From Opitutia bacterium (lineage in GTDB: Bacteria > Verrucomicrobiota > Verrucomicrobiia > Opitutales > Opitutaceae): 64,000 nucleotides of DNA. This document shows positions 51,667 through 60,976 of this stretch, one piece after another. The stretch covers positions 1 through 64,000 of the forward strand of contig CANJIU010000035.1 in NCBI GenBank assembly GCA_947474365.1. Direction: 5' to 3'. The notes beneath the pieces are model-generated. The model was not told the DNA's origin. It did not search any database and saw nothing but the letters and a program-made list of their open reading frames with translations. A program made the translations under genes and the position numbers. Within the stretch, counting starts at the first letter, position 1. Each line of letters begins with the position of its first letter.

Positions 51667-53157
51667 ATGAGAAATCGACTCATGAATCGAAAACTCCATG
51701 TCGCGCTGTTCCTTGCGTTCGCCTCCGCTTTGATTGCCGCGGACGCGAAACGGCCCAACATCCTCTGGCTCGTCGGCGAGAACATCACCCACGACCTCGG
51801 CTGCTACGGGGAGAAAAATGTCCGCACCCCGAACCTCGATCGGCTCGCCGCCGAGGGCGTCCGCTACACGCGCGTGTTTTCCACGAACCCGGCCTGCGCC
51901 CCGAGCCGCTCCGCGTTCATGGTCGGAATGTATCAGACAACCACCGACACCCACCACATGCGGTCGCACCGGGCGGACGATTTCCGACTGCCGCCGGGCG
52001 TGCGGCCCGTCACCCACCGGCTGAAGGATGCCGGCTACTTCACCGCCAACATCAAGACGGTCGGCGGACGCAGCGTCGGCACCGGCAAGCTCGATCTGAA
52101 CTACGTCAACGAAGGCCCGATCTACGAGTCCGACGACTGGTCGGCGCTCAAGGCGCGCCAGCCGTTCTTTGCGCAGATCAATTCCCATGAGGTGGAATAC
52201 GACATCTATGATCGGCAGAGCGCGAAGAAGGAGCGGGTCGAGTGGGTGGGGGAGCGCGAGCACGTGAAGCATGCGACGCCGGAGAATGTGACGCCGCCGC
52301 CTTACTATCCGGAGCATCCGATCGTGCGGCAGGAATGGGCGCGTTACCTCAACTCGGTTTCAGGGATGGATCGCCGCATCGGCTGGGTGCTGGAGCAATT
52401 GCGCGCCGATGGTCTGGAGGACGACACGATCATCGTGTTTTTCGCCGACAACGGCCGGCAGGATGCGCGCGGCATTCATTGGTGCTACGACAGCGGTCTG
52501 CGCGTGCCGATGATCATCAAGTGGCCTAAGAATTTTCCGGCGCCGTCCGACTATCGGCCCGGTACGGTGGACGAACGCATCATCAGCCTGATTGACCTGA
52601 ATGCGACGACGCTGGGTTTTGCGGGCGTGCCGCGCCCGCCGATGATGCAGAGCCGGGTGTTTCTCGGGGCGCGCACGGAGCCGGCGCGTACGTATGCCTT
52701 TGCAGCGCGCGACCGGATCGACGAGACGGTACAACGCATCCGTTCGGTGCATGACGCGCGTTATCACTATATCCGCACCTACACGAACGGCCCGACCTTC
52801 GCGTCGCTGAACCGTTACAAGGAAAAGTGTTTTTTGGTGATTCCGCTGATGCGCGAACTGCTCGCGCAGGGAAAACTGAGCGGACCGCCGCTGGCGTTGA
52901 TGCGACGGACGGGTCCCTGCGAGGAACTCTACGACACCGATGCCGATCGCCACGAAATCAAGGACCTCGTCACTTCTTCGCAACCGGAGCACCGTGAGGC
53001 GCTGGCGCGCCTGCGGGCCGCGCTCGATGCCTGGATTGTTGAAACCGGAGATCGCGGAGCCGTCCCGGAGCCGCCGGAGGTGGTGGCCCCGTTCGAAAAG
53101 GAAATGCACGACTGGTTCGGGACGCCGGCGTGGGCCAAGACGCCCACGAGCCGTTGA
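51667..53157 (+). CDS. sulfatase with altered metal-binding pair (EN)
   Basis: A 496-residue exported sulfatase. Signal peptide residues 1-25 (MNRK at 51682 is an alternative start). The formylglycine site is canonical, C77-A-P-S-R81. The first metal-binding pair, usually DD or ED, reads E-N in LWLVGENITHDLG. The second metal site is FFADNGRQDARG. It resembles heparan N-sulfatase-like S1_8 proteins, as does the product at 38289, but lacks the HEAT extension. The gene ends 36 bp before the converging DUF1080 gene. Confidence 0.9.
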   Translation: MRNRLMNRKLHVALFLAFASALIAADAKRPNILWLVGENITHDLGCYGEKNVRTPNLDRLAAEGVRYTRVFSTNPACAPSRSAFMVGMYQTTTDTHHMRSHRADDFRLPPGVRPVTHRLKDAGYFTANIKTVGGRSVGTGKLDLNYVNEGPIYESDDWSALKARQPFFAQINSHEVEYDIYDRQSAKKERVEWVGEREHVKHATPENVTPPPYYPEHPIVRQEWARYLNSVSGMDRRIGWVLEQLRADGLEDDTIIVFFADNGRQDARGIHWCYDSGLRVPMIIKWPKNFPAPSDYRPGTVDERIISLIDLNATTLGFAGVPRPPMMQSRVFLGARTEPARTYAFAARDRIDETVQRIRSVHDARYHYIRTYTNGPTFASLNRYKEKCFLVIPLMRELLAQGKLSGPPLALMRRTGPCEELYDTDADRHEIKDLVTSSQPEHREALARLRAALDAWIVETGDRGAVPEPPEVVAPFEKEMHDWFGTPAWAKTPTSR

Positions 53158-53193
53158 GCCGAGACCAGGCGGGTTAGCTGGAGCGACCGTCGC

Positions 53194-53874
53194 TTACTTC
53201 AGCGGCTTGATCTTGATATTCCGGTACCACACCGGAGCCTGAGCCTTGCCGTGCAGCCCTTGAAAGCCGAGGGGACCGGTCCGGGCGAAATTTTTGAGCG
53301 CCACGGGAAACTTGTTGGGAGTGCCGTCGGGGTTCTTCTTTACGTCGGGCCAATTATTCAAGTCGGCGTCGATGACCTTCTCGCCGTTGAACACCAGCGT
53401 GATCTTGGAGTTCTGGCAGGTGATTGTGAAGTGATTCCACTCCCCGACCGGCTTGGCCATTTTCTTGGACGGAGGCATCGCGTCGTAGATCGCGCCCACC
53501 ATGCCGTATTTGGTGCCGTCGGTTGAATCGTGAACCTGAATCTCCAGAGCAGAGAGCACGTTCTTGATGTCGCCGGAACGCAGGAAGACGCCACTGTTCG
53601 ATTCCTTCGCGACCTTGAATTCGAGATCGAGGATGAAGTTGGAATACGATTCCTTGGTCCAGAGCGTCGTGTGGTCGGTGGCCACCAGCACGCCGTTTTC
53701 CACCTTCCAACCGGCCGCTCCGATGGTGTTGGAGAGATCGGGCTTCAACAGTTCGTTCCAGCCTGCCGTGTCCGGATGCCCCTTGGCCTTGGCGGCATGC
53801 AGCGCAGGGGTGAGGACGAGCGCCAATCCGAACAGAGTGGGGAGGATGATTTGCTTGAGCGGGTTGAGGTTCAT
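53194..53874 (-). CDS. secreted DUF1080 (3-keto-disaccharide hydrolase-like) protein
   Basis: A 226-residue exported single-domain protein. Signal peptide residues 1-28. The remainder (about 35-226) matches the DUF1080/PF06439 concanavalin-like fold: GWKVENGVLVA, SNFILDLEFKVAKESNSGVF, GEWNHFTITCQNSKITLVFNGE, LGFQGLHG and VWYRNIKIKPL at the end. Some family members hydrolyse 3-keto-glycosides formed by secreted oxidoreductases, which would fit the oxidoreductase genes around it. Divergent from the molybdopterin enzyme gene with 177 bp between. Confidence 0.88.
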   Translation of the reverse strand: MNLNPLKQIILPTLFGLALVLTPALHAAKAKGHPDTAGWNELLKPDLSNTIGAAGWKVENGVLVATDHTTLWTKESYSNFILDLEFKVAKESNSGVFLRSGDIKNVLSALEIQVHDSTDGTKYGMVGAIYDAMPPSKKMAKPVGEWNHFTITCQNSKITLVFNGEKVIDADLNNWPDVKKNPDGTPNKFPVALKNFARTGPLGFQGLHGKAQAPVWYRNIKIKPLK

Positions 53875-54051
53875 GCGCTGAGAGTCACAGGAATGTCGCC
53901 GCCCTCAAGGGGAAAGAATCGCCTGGCGGATACGTTTCACCAGTCGAGCGTCGAGGAATTCACGTTGCCAGCACCGGGGACCTTCGCCAGCGGTGAGGTC
54001 CTCCCATTTCCGCCGGACTCCGCGGAGTCACGTGGTCAGGACGCTTTCCCC

Positions 54052-55305
54052 ATGAAAATTCCCCGCCGCCAGTTTCTCGCATCTGCCGCCGCCGGCCTGG
54101 CCTCGGCCGGTCTGGGCACCCGATTGGTGACGGCCGCGGATCAGAAGACGGTCGGGGCCACCCCCGGTGAGCGCCCGCCGCCGCCCGCCGGATCGCAGCC
54201 TTTCCTGACCCCGGCGGGCGACTTTGAGGATGTCTCGCGTGGAACCCCAAAACCGTGGTCGTTGCAGGGCGAGGCGCTCGCGCAGGCAGGCCTCACGCCG
54301 GAAACATGGCGGCTGGAGGTGACAGCGGATGATGCGACGCTCGATTACGTGAAGGAGAAGACGAGCATCAGCCGGCCGCTCTCGCTCGATTTGCCGGCGC
54401 TGCACGCGCTCGGGAAAAAACACGCGGTGCGCTATATCAAGGCGATGCAGTGCCTGAACATCCCGGGACCCCTGGGGCAGGGACTGTGGGAGGGCGTGCC
54501 GTTGCGCGACGTGCTGCGCCTTACGGGAAAGATGATGAACGTGCGCCGCATCTACTACTGGGGCTTTCACAACGGTGACCCAAAGCAGATCTTCCGTTCG
54601 TCGCTGAGTTACTCGCAAGTGATGGAGACGCCGCCGGAGGAATTGCCCGTTTTCCTGGCGTACCGGTTGAACGGCGAGGACCTCACGCTCAAACGCGGCG
54701 GCCCGGTGCGGATGGTGGTTCCGTGGGCACACGGATTCAAGTCGGTCAAATGGCTCCAGCGCATCGTCCTGACCAACGATTACAAGGCGAACGACACCTA
54801 CGCGGAGAAGAACAACGACCCGGAGTCGCACCTCAAAACCGCCGCGTATCTGAACGACGTGGCGAAACAGGTTCCGAGCGGGCAAGCGGTGATGATAACG
54901 GGGCGGGCGATCGCCGGCTGGTCGGGCCTGCGGCGCGTCGAAGCGTGGCTGCGCCCGGTCAACGGTGAAGTTGCCGACCTTGACGACGACGATCCCGTTT
55001 GGGATTCAGCGCAGTGGCAGGAGTGTCAACTCGACGGTCCACCCGGAAATTGGAACAGCGTGCTTCCGAAAGGAATCTCGACCAAGGATGTGCTCGGTTT
55101 TGATCGCCAGACCGGTCAGCCGCGGTCGTGGCCCCTGCGTTACAGCATGGTCGGTTGGTCGGCGAAGTTGAACGGTCTCGCCCGCGGCCGGTACGAGCTG
55201 CGGGCGCGGGCGGTCGATCTCAACGGCATTGCCCAGCCGGAGCCGCGGTCGATGTTGAAGACGGGGCGGAACGGGATCCAGGTCCGCCGCTTTGCGGTGG
55301 TGTGA
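54052..55305 (+). CDS. Tat-exported sulfite-oxidase-family molybdopterin oxidoreductase
   Basis: A 417-residue periplasmic enzyme. The N-terminus PRRQFLASAAAG is a twin-arginine signal, as expected for a cofactor-loaded protein. The Mo-binding Cys is C134 in AMQCLNIPGPLG, and the pterin-pocket block GGPVRMVVPWAHGFKSVKWL follows, with a C-terminal Mo-co dimerisation-like domain (about 290-415). The Cys context differs from the classical QCxGNxR of sulfite oxidase. The start at 54052 is chosen for the Tat signal; the frame is open further upstream across the DUF1080 promoter. It may pass electrons to a c-type cytochrome such as the product at 48962. Sulfite is not released by sulfatases (they release sulfate), so the substrate is unknown. 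Confidence 0.87.
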   Translation: MKIPRRQFLASAAAGLASAGLGTRLVTAADQKTVGATPGERPPPPAGSQPFLTPAGDFEDVSRGTPKPWSLQGEALAQAGLTPETWRLEVTADDATLDYVKEKTSISRPLSLDLPALHALGKKHAVRYIKAMQCLNIPGPLGQGLWEGVPLRDVLRLTGKMMNVRRIYYWGFHNGDPKQIFRSSLSYSQVMETPPEELPVFLAYRLNGEDLTLKRGGPVRMVVPWAHGFKSVKWLQRIVLTNDYKANDTYAEKNNDPESHLKTAAYLNDVAKQVPSGQAVMITGRAIAGWSGLRRVEAWLRPVNGEVADLDDDDPVWDSAQWQECQLDGPPGNWNSVLPKGISTKDVLGFDRQTGQPRSWPLRYSMVGWSAKLNGLARGRYELRARAVDLNGIAQPEPRSMLKTGRNGIQVRRFAVV

Positions 55306-55323
55306 GCGGCGCGGGTGTTTCTG

Positions 55324-56331
55324 TCACTTCGTCTCCGTCGCCACTTTGGCGGCGAGTTTCGGCAGATCGAGTGCGGCGCCGGCCCTGGGAAACGGATTCT
55401 CCAGCAGCCACCAATGCTCGGTGAATGCCGCGCTCTCGCCGGGGGCGAGCGTGCTCCGCGGACCGATGGGTTCCAGTTCCACCGCCGGAACCTGCTCGGC
55501 CTTGGGGTACCAGATCGAGATGGTCAGACCCGCGACCTCGTTGTACACGCGATCGGGATACGTTGCATAGCGCTTCACGAAAGCGAGATCGTTGGGCATT
55601 TGATAGGCGAACCAGCCCGCGTGGGCGTCGAAGCCGAGCTTGGGGAAGGCTGGCGGGCCGACGATTTCGAGGAACCCGTCGCGGGCGCGGATATTCGGAT
55701 CGTTCGGACGCAGGATGATCGCGTTGTCCTTCCCTTGCAGGTACATCACGTAGCCGTTGGGAAACTTGCTCTGGGCCGGCGTCAGCGGCACGACGCCGAT
55801 CCCGCCGTGCAGCGCGAACGTGCGGCTCCAATGGCACCACGCTTTCGTCTCGTGCGACACGTTGCGGATGATCTGGGTGCAGGCGAGATGCGAAGAGGTC
55901 GAATCGAGTTTGAACTCGCGGATCAATTGCACGCCGGTCGCGGTGTCGGGCTGGCTCGTCAGGCGCGCCGCCCGCGGGCCGATGACTTCGGCGGTCCAGG
56001 TCCCGGACCACAACACCTCGCGTTTGGGGATGATCTGCTCCGGGCCGATGTCGAAGCGGCCGGCGCTCACCTCGGGGCGTTCGTTCGGGCCGGAGGGATT
56101 CCAATTGGCCTCGTTCGGGCTGAGATAGAGCGCGTCCTTGCCACGCCAGGCGTACTTCAACACACGGCCGCCGACGTAATGGCCGAGGACGACGGTCGTG
56201 TTGGTATTCGATAGTTCGATGCACTCGGGGTAGCTCAGGAGTTTCACCCGGCGGACGCCCTCTGGGTTGGACGCGGCGAGAACCGTTGCGGCGAAGAGCA
56301 GGGCGAGAGTGGTGGCGGAGGTTTTTCTCAT
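55324..56331 (-). CDS. secreted DUF4380-like (mutarotase-like fold) protein
   Basis: A 335-residue exported protein with a signal peptide (residues 1-19). The pattern VVLGHYVGGRVLKYAWRGKD, LTSQPDTATGVQLIREFKL and CHWSRTFALHGGIG resembles the DUF4380 family, which has a galactose-mutarotase-like beta-sandwich. No catalytic residues can be assigned with confidence; a sugar-binding or epimerase-type role is a guess. It converges with the molybdopterin enzyme (18 bp) and diverges from a sulfatase gene (135 bp). Confidence 0.75.
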   Translation of the reverse strand: MRKTSATTLALLFAATVLAASNPEGVRRVKLLSYPECIELSNTNTTVVLGHYVGGRVLKYAWRGKDALYLSPNEANWNPSGPNERPEVSAGRFDIGPEQIIPKREVLWSGTWTAEVIGPRAARLTSQPDTATGVQLIREFKLDSTSSHLACTQIIRNVSHETKAWCHWSRTFALHGGIGVVPLTPAQSKFPNGYVMYLQGKDNAIILRPNDPNIRARDGFLEIVGPPAFPKLGFDAHAGWFAYQMPNDLAFVKRYATYPDRVYNEVAGLTISIWYPKAEQVPAVELEPIGPRSTLAPGESAAFTEHWWLLENPFPRAGAALDLPKLAAKVATETK

Positions 56332-56466
56332 GGGCGAGAGGGAGGGGGGGGCAATCGGAACAGGTGGACGGGCGAAGTCGAACTTGTCGTGTCGCGTCGG
56401 TCGGATTTTCGGCTGAACTGCGGTGTTTGCCTTTCATCCCTGCGCTCCCGTAGTTTTGCAGGCCCC

Positions 56467-57837
56467 ATGAATCGCTTCCCCGCGCTCGCCCTTGCCCTCG
56501 CGTTTCTTGCCTCTACCGCCCCGGCCTCGCCGCCCAACATCCTTGTCATCGTCGCCGACGATCTCGGTTACGCCGACATCGGCGTGCACGGTGGTCGCGC
56601 GGTGCCGACGCCGCATATTGATGCCCTCGCCGCCGCCGGCACGCGCTTCACCAACGGTTACGTGAGCGCTCCTTATTGCAGTCCGTCGCGCGCCGGGTTT
56701 CTCACCGGACGGTACCAAACGCGTTTCGGACACGAATTCAATCCGCACGTCGGCGAAGAGACCACGCTCGGTCTCCCGCTCGATCAGCGCACCATCGCTG
56801 ATCACCTGCGCGGCGCGGGCTATGCCACCGCTCTCGTCGGCAAGTGGCATCAGGGCTTCAGTCCGGCGCACCATCCCCAGTCGCGCGGATTCGATGATTA
56901 CTTCGGCTTCCTGGTGGGGGGGCATAATTACCTGCTTCACCGCGACGCCACGCCGAAGTTTGGCTCCGGGCATTCGCACGATCTCATCTATCGCAGTCGC
57001 GAGGTGCAGAAGCTCGACGGTTTTGCGACGTCGCTCTTCACCGACGAGGCGCTGGGATTTTTCGACCGAAATCCGAAACGCCCCTGGTTCCTCTATCTCG
57101 CCTTCAATGCCGTGCACACGCCGCTCGAGATCGATCCTGCGGTCGTCGACCGGATTCCGGCGGGCGTGACCGATCCTGCGCGCCGCGGGTACCTTGCCCT
57201 GCTGCTCGGCCTGGACGACGCCGTGGGTCGGGTGACGGCCCATCTGAAGAAAACCGGCCGCGCGCAGGACACTCTCATCTTTTTTTTCAGCGACAACGGC
57301 GGCTCCGGGCGCTCGCCGTTCTTTGCCTACAACACTGGAGTCAACACCCCGCTGCGGGGCGACAAAGGGCAGACGCTCGAGGGCGGGATCCGGGTTCCAT
57401 TTTTCGCAGTGTGGCCCGGGCATATTCCCGCCGGCCGGACAATTGATGCTCCCGTTATCACGCTCGATCTGCTGCCCACGGCGCTCGCCGCCGCCGGTTC
57501 GCCCGTCCCTGGCGGGCTCGACGGCGTCAACCTCCTGCCGCAACTCACGGGCGGCTCGACTGCCGCTCCGCACGACGCGCTCTTCTGGCGTTTCGGTGCG
57601 CAGCGCGCGGTGCGCCGCGGTCAATGGAAACTCGTCGAGTGGCGAGATTTTGACGCCAAGCGCAACAGCGGTTGGCAACTCTTCGATCTGGCTGCGGACG
57701 TCGGCGAGAAAAACGATCTTGCCGCCTCCCGCCCCGAACTCGTGCGCGACCTTGCCGCCCGCTGGGAAAAATGGAACGCCGCCAATATCGCTCCGCGCTG
57801 GCACGGGAGCCCGAACGAGGATCCACCGGCTCGCTAG
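56467..57837 (+). CDS. sulfatase (arylsulfatase A-like)
   Basis: A 456-residue exported sulfatase. Signal peptide residues 1-20. DD metal pair in VIVADDLGYADIG, formylglycine site C71-S-P-S-R75, GKWHQG for the substrate/sulfate-binding Lys and His, and FSDNGGSGRSP for the C-terminal metal site: all canonical. ATG 56467 gives the intact signal peptide; the upstream part of the frame (56389 on) is not used. It resembles S1_16/S1_20-type enzymes acting on exo-sulfates of polysaccharides. The first of three tandem sulfatases. Confidence 0.92.
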   Translation: MNRFPALALALAFLASTAPASPPNILVIVADDLGYADIGVHGGRAVPTPHIDALAAAGTRFTNGYVSAPYCSPSRAGFLTGRYQTRFGHEFNPHVGEETTLGLPLDQRTIADHLRGAGYATALVGKWHQGFSPAHHPQSRGFDDYFGFLVGGHNYLLHRDATPKFGSGHSHDLIYRSREVQKLDGFATSLFTDEALGFFDRNPKRPWFLYLAFNAVHTPLEIDPAVVDRIPAGVTDPARRGYLALLLGLDDAVGRVTAHLKKTGRAQDTLIFFFSDNGGSGRSPFFAYNTGVNTPLRGDKGQTLEGGIRVPFFAVWPGHIPAGRTIDAPVITLDLLPTALAAAGSPVPGGLDGVNLLPQLTGGSTAAPHDALFWRFGAQRAVRRGQWKLVEWRDFDAKRNSGWQLFDLAADVGEKNDLAASRPELVRDLAARWEKWNAANIAPRWHGSPNEDPPAR

Positions 57838-57857
57838 TGTGGCCCTCGGGGGCGGTG

Positions 57858-57875
57858 AGCCGGCGATCGCCGGCT
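57858..57875. repeat. 18-bp perfect palindrome (REP-like)
   Basis: The palindrome AGCCGGCGATCGCCGGCT lies between two sulfatase genes, 20 bp after the first stop and 40 bp before the next start. It can form a hairpin in the mRNA and is similar in style to the element at 40923-40972. A T-run suited to termination is absent. Confidence 0.6.
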
Positions 57876-57915
57876 TTCAAGACCTCATCCCTCTCTTACC
57901 CGAAGCCCTCCTTTC

Positions 57916-59409
57916 ATGAAGATTCTTCTCCGCCTGCTTTTCCTTTTTCTTGCCGCGGCGTTCGGGGCCCGCGTGGTGGCTGCCCCCGTTGCGGCGTTGC
58001 CCGACACATCCAAGATGAACGTGTTGTTCATCCTGATCGAGGACTGCTACGCCGGCGTGTGGGGTTCCTATGGAAATACGATCTGTAAGACGCCGAACAT
58101 GGATCGGTTTGCGCGGACCGCGGTGCAGTTCGACGCCGCCTACGTGCAGGGCATCGCCTGCAACCCGTCGCGCAGTTCCTTTCTGACCGGGTTGCGTCCG
58201 CTCACCACCCGGGTTTGGAACAACTCGCAGGTGATGAGCGAGCGGCTGCCGCCGGGCACGGTGACGCTGCCCGAATACCTCAAGCAGCGCGGCCTGCATA
58301 CCGCTGTGATCGGGAAATTTTTCCACCGTACTGACTACGCGGAACGGCAATTGATGGCATTCGATCGGATCGAGCACTACCAAGCGCCGCCCGGCTGGCG
58401 TGGCCCGCCGCCGATTCTGACTTTTCCGCGGGAACCGCAGGCGGCCAAGAATCCGACGCCCAAGAATCGCAATAGTCCCGAGTCCCGCGCGACGCGGGCG
58501 CAACAGTCAGACCGCTACGGCGACTCCGGTAAAAAAACCGAAGAGGAGGGCGACTATCGCATCACGCAAACCGCGGTGGCGCTGATTGAAGAGTTCGCGA
58601 AGTCAAAGACCCAATTTTTCCTTTCCGTGCACTCATCGCGACCGCACACGCCACTCGTCGCACCCAAGAAGTACATCGACATGTACGATCCGGAGACGAT
58701 TCCCGAGCCGCCGGCCCCGCCCGCGAGCTTGAAGAATTTTCCGTACGCCGCGCGGGTCGCGGGTCGCAATCCCGACATCTTCATGAAGGGTCAACCGAGC
58801 GCGCGGCAGGCGCGCGAGGCCATCGCCGCGTACTACGCGTGCGTGAGCTTCGTGGATGACAACGTGGGCCGCGTGCTGGCGGCGCTCGAACAGCAGGGCC
58901 TTGCGAAGAACACAATTGTAGTCGTCCTGGGGGATCACGGTTTCCACCTCGGCGACCATGCGATGTGGTCCAAGTATTCGATGCTGGAGGCCACGCGGCG
59001 GGCACCGCTGTGGGTGCGCGTGCCGGGTGCGCCGGCCAACGGCAAGGTGTGCCGCGAGTTCGTGGAATTCGTCGACCTGGTGCCGACCCTCGGCGACTTG
59101 CTCGGATTCACCCCGGCATCGAATCTCGAGGGCAGCAGCTTCGCGCCCCTGCTCGTCGATCCCGCGCAGCCGTGGAAGACGGCGGTGTTTCAAGTCCAGT
59201 CCGACAACGACCAGATGGTGCGCAACCGACGTTACAGTTACCTTCAGTTCAAAAACGGTGCCGTGCCTGCCGCGCTCTATGACCTCGAGCGCGATCCCTG
59301 GGAGACGGTGAACCTTGCCGATGACCCGGCGCACGCGAAGACGCGAAGCGAAATGGCTGCCCTGCTTCAGGCCGGGTGGAAGGCCGCTCGCCCCATATCC
59401 AGGCGATGA
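57916..59409 (+). CDS. sulfatase (iduronate-2-sulfatase-like)
   Basis: A 497-residue exported sulfatase. Signal peptide residues 1-23. Formylglycine site C82-N-P-S-R86. The first metal pair is E-D (FILIEDCYAG) instead of D-D. Segments GDHGFHLGDHAMWSKYS and SRPHTPLVAPKKYIDMY are those of the iduronate-2-sulfatase-like S1_7 group. A charged low-complexity insert near residues 180-215 (KNPTPKNRNSPESRATRAQQ) is unusual. It is the middle of three tandem sulfatases. Confidence 0.9.
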   Translation: MKILLRLLFLFLAAAFGARVVAAPVAALPDTSKMNVLFILIEDCYAGVWGSYGNTICKTPNMDRFARTAVQFDAAYVQGIACNPSRSSFLTGLRPLTTRVWNNSQVMSERLPPGTVTLPEYLKQRGLHTAVIGKFFHRTDYAERQLMAFDRIEHYQAPPGWRGPPPILTFPREPQAAKNPTPKNRNSPESRATRAQQSDRYGDSGKKTEEEGDYRITQTAVALIEEFAKSKTQFFLSVHSSRPHTPLVAPKKYIDMYDPETIPEPPAPPASLKNFPYAARVAGRNPDIFMKGQPSARQAREAIAAYYACVSFVDDNVGRVLAALEQQGLAKNTIVVVLGDHGFHLGDHAMWSKYSMLEATRRAPLWVRVPGAPANGKVCREFVEFVDLVPTLGDLLGFTPASNLEGSSFAPLLVDPAQPWKTAVFQVQSDNDQMVRNRRYSYLQFKNGAVPAALYDLERDPWETVNLADDPAHAKTRSEMAALLQAGWKAARPISRR

Positions 59410-59497
59410 TCGAGATTGCGCTCACCGCAGCAATTCAACCCTGACTCGACACGGACTTCACGTTTCGTTCGTCGATCACACAAACCAAACCCAAACC

Positions 59498-60976
59498 ATG
59501 ATGCGACTTGTCCTGTTCCTCTCCGTGTTTGTCGGCGCGCTCGCCGCCGCCGAATCCACCAAGCCCAACGTCGTTTTCATTCTGTGCGACGATCTCGGGA
59601 TCAATGACCTTCACTGCTATGGCCGGCAGGACCACCACACGCCAAACCTCGACCGGCTTGCCCGCGAGGGCATGCGGTTCACGACGGCGTATTGCGCCCA
59701 GCCCATTTGTTCGCCGTCACGGGCGGCGATTCTCAGTGGAAAGGCGCCAGCGCGGCTCCATCTCACGACCTACCTGCCCGGCCGGCCCAATACGGTGGCG
59801 CAAAAAATTCTCCACCCCGAGATCCAGATGCAGGTCGGGCTCGGGGAAAAATTGCTGCCCCGCTATTTCAAGGATGCTGGGTACGTCACGGCCGCCGCCG
59901 GCAAGTGGCACGTGGGCGGCCAGGGCTTTGGCCCGCTGGAGCATGGATTTGATGTTTATCACGCGGGGCAGCCGAACACCAAGCCCTCTGCCACCGAGGG
60001 CGGCAAGGGCGAGTATGATCTCACGGGATTCGCGATGAAATTTATCGAGGACAACAAGGACCGTCCGTTCTTCGTCTATCTGGCGCACAACGCGCCGCAC
60101 ATTCCGTACACGGCGCAACCGGACCGCGTCGCGAAAAATGCCGCTGCCTTTGAGCCGGTTTACGCCGGAGTGATTGAGACGATTGACGACGCGGTGGGAC
60201 GGCTCGTCGCCAAGCTTGAATCCCTGCATCTCGCGGAGAAAACGGTCATCATCTTCACGTCCGACAATGGCGGTCTGCACGTTCCCGAAGGAACGCATCC
60301 GCGCATCACCCACAACTCGCCCTACCGTGCCGGAAAGGGCTTCGTCTACGAGGGCGGCCTGCGCATTCCGCTCATCGTGCGCTGGCCGGGCCGCGTCCCT
60401 GCGGGTGTGGTGATGGAGTCGCCGGTCATCAATACCGACTGGGTTCCGACGTTGCTGGAACTGACCGGACAGAAGGCGCCCGCCGGGCTCGACGGCGTCA
60501 GCCTCGCCGCCGTGCTGACTGCGCGCGGTCCCGCTCCGCAACGCCGTCTGTATTGGCATTTTCCCCATTACACGAACCAGGGGAGCCGGCCGAGCGGCGC
60601 GGTCCGCGATGGCAATTGGATGTTGGTGGATTACTACGATGCGGATGCGCCCGAGCTCTATGATCTGGCCAAGGATCTGCCGGAGAAAAACGATCTTTCC
60701 GCCAAATATCCCGAGCGCGTGAAGGAGATGCGGGCCTCGCTCGTCGCGTGGCGCGAGTCGGTTGGCGCGCAGAGCAACACGCCGAACCTCAATTACGTTC
60801 CCGCGCGTTATCGCGAACTCTATGTCGATGTCGACGCGAGCCGCTTTGATCCGGCGACGGCGGACGAATTGCATTGGACTCGAATGCAGGAGTGGCGCAC
60901 CGGCATGAATTCCGTCGTGGCGACCTCCGGTGGTGGGGGCAAGGCTGGCAAGGGGAAGAAGAAGGCCGCGCAATGA
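59498..60976 (+). CDS. sulfatase (arylsulfatase A-like)
   Basis: A 492-residue exported sulfatase with signal peptide residues 1-18 (ATG-ATG tandem start at 59498/59501). DD metal pair in FILCDDLGIND, formylglycine site C71-S-P-S-R75, AAAGKWHVGG, FTSDNGGLHVP and EGGLRIPLIVRWPGR: all canonical. The C-terminus adds about 60 residues with a Gly/Lys-rich tail (GGGGKAGKGKKKAAQ), perhaps for surface or glycan interaction. Its stop overlaps the beta-helix protein start by 4 bp, so sulfatase and lyase-like protein are probably made together. Confidence 0.92.
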   Translation: MMRLVLFLSVFVGALAAAESTKPNVVFILCDDLGINDLHCYGRQDHHTPNLDRLAREGMRFTTAYCAQPICSPSRAAILSGKAPARLHLTTYLPGRPNTVAQKILHPEIQMQVGLGEKLLPRYFKDAGYVTAAAGKWHVGGQGFGPLEHGFDVYHAGQPNTKPSATEGGKGEYDLTGFAMKFIEDNKDRPFFVYLAHNAPHIPYTAQPDRVAKNAAAFEPVYAGVIETIDDAVGRLVAKLESLHLAEKTVIIFTSDNGGLHVPEGTHPRITHNSPYRAGKGFVYEGGLRIPLIVRWPGRVPAGVVMESPVINTDWVPTLLELTGQKAPAGLDGVSLAAVLTARGPAPQRRLYWHFPHYTNQGSRPSGAVRDGNWMLVDYYDADAPELYDLAKDLPEKNDLSAKYPERVKEMRASLVAWRESVGAQSNTPNLNYVPARYRELYVDVDASRFDPATADELHWTRMQEWRTGMNSVVATSGGGGKAGKGKKKAAQ

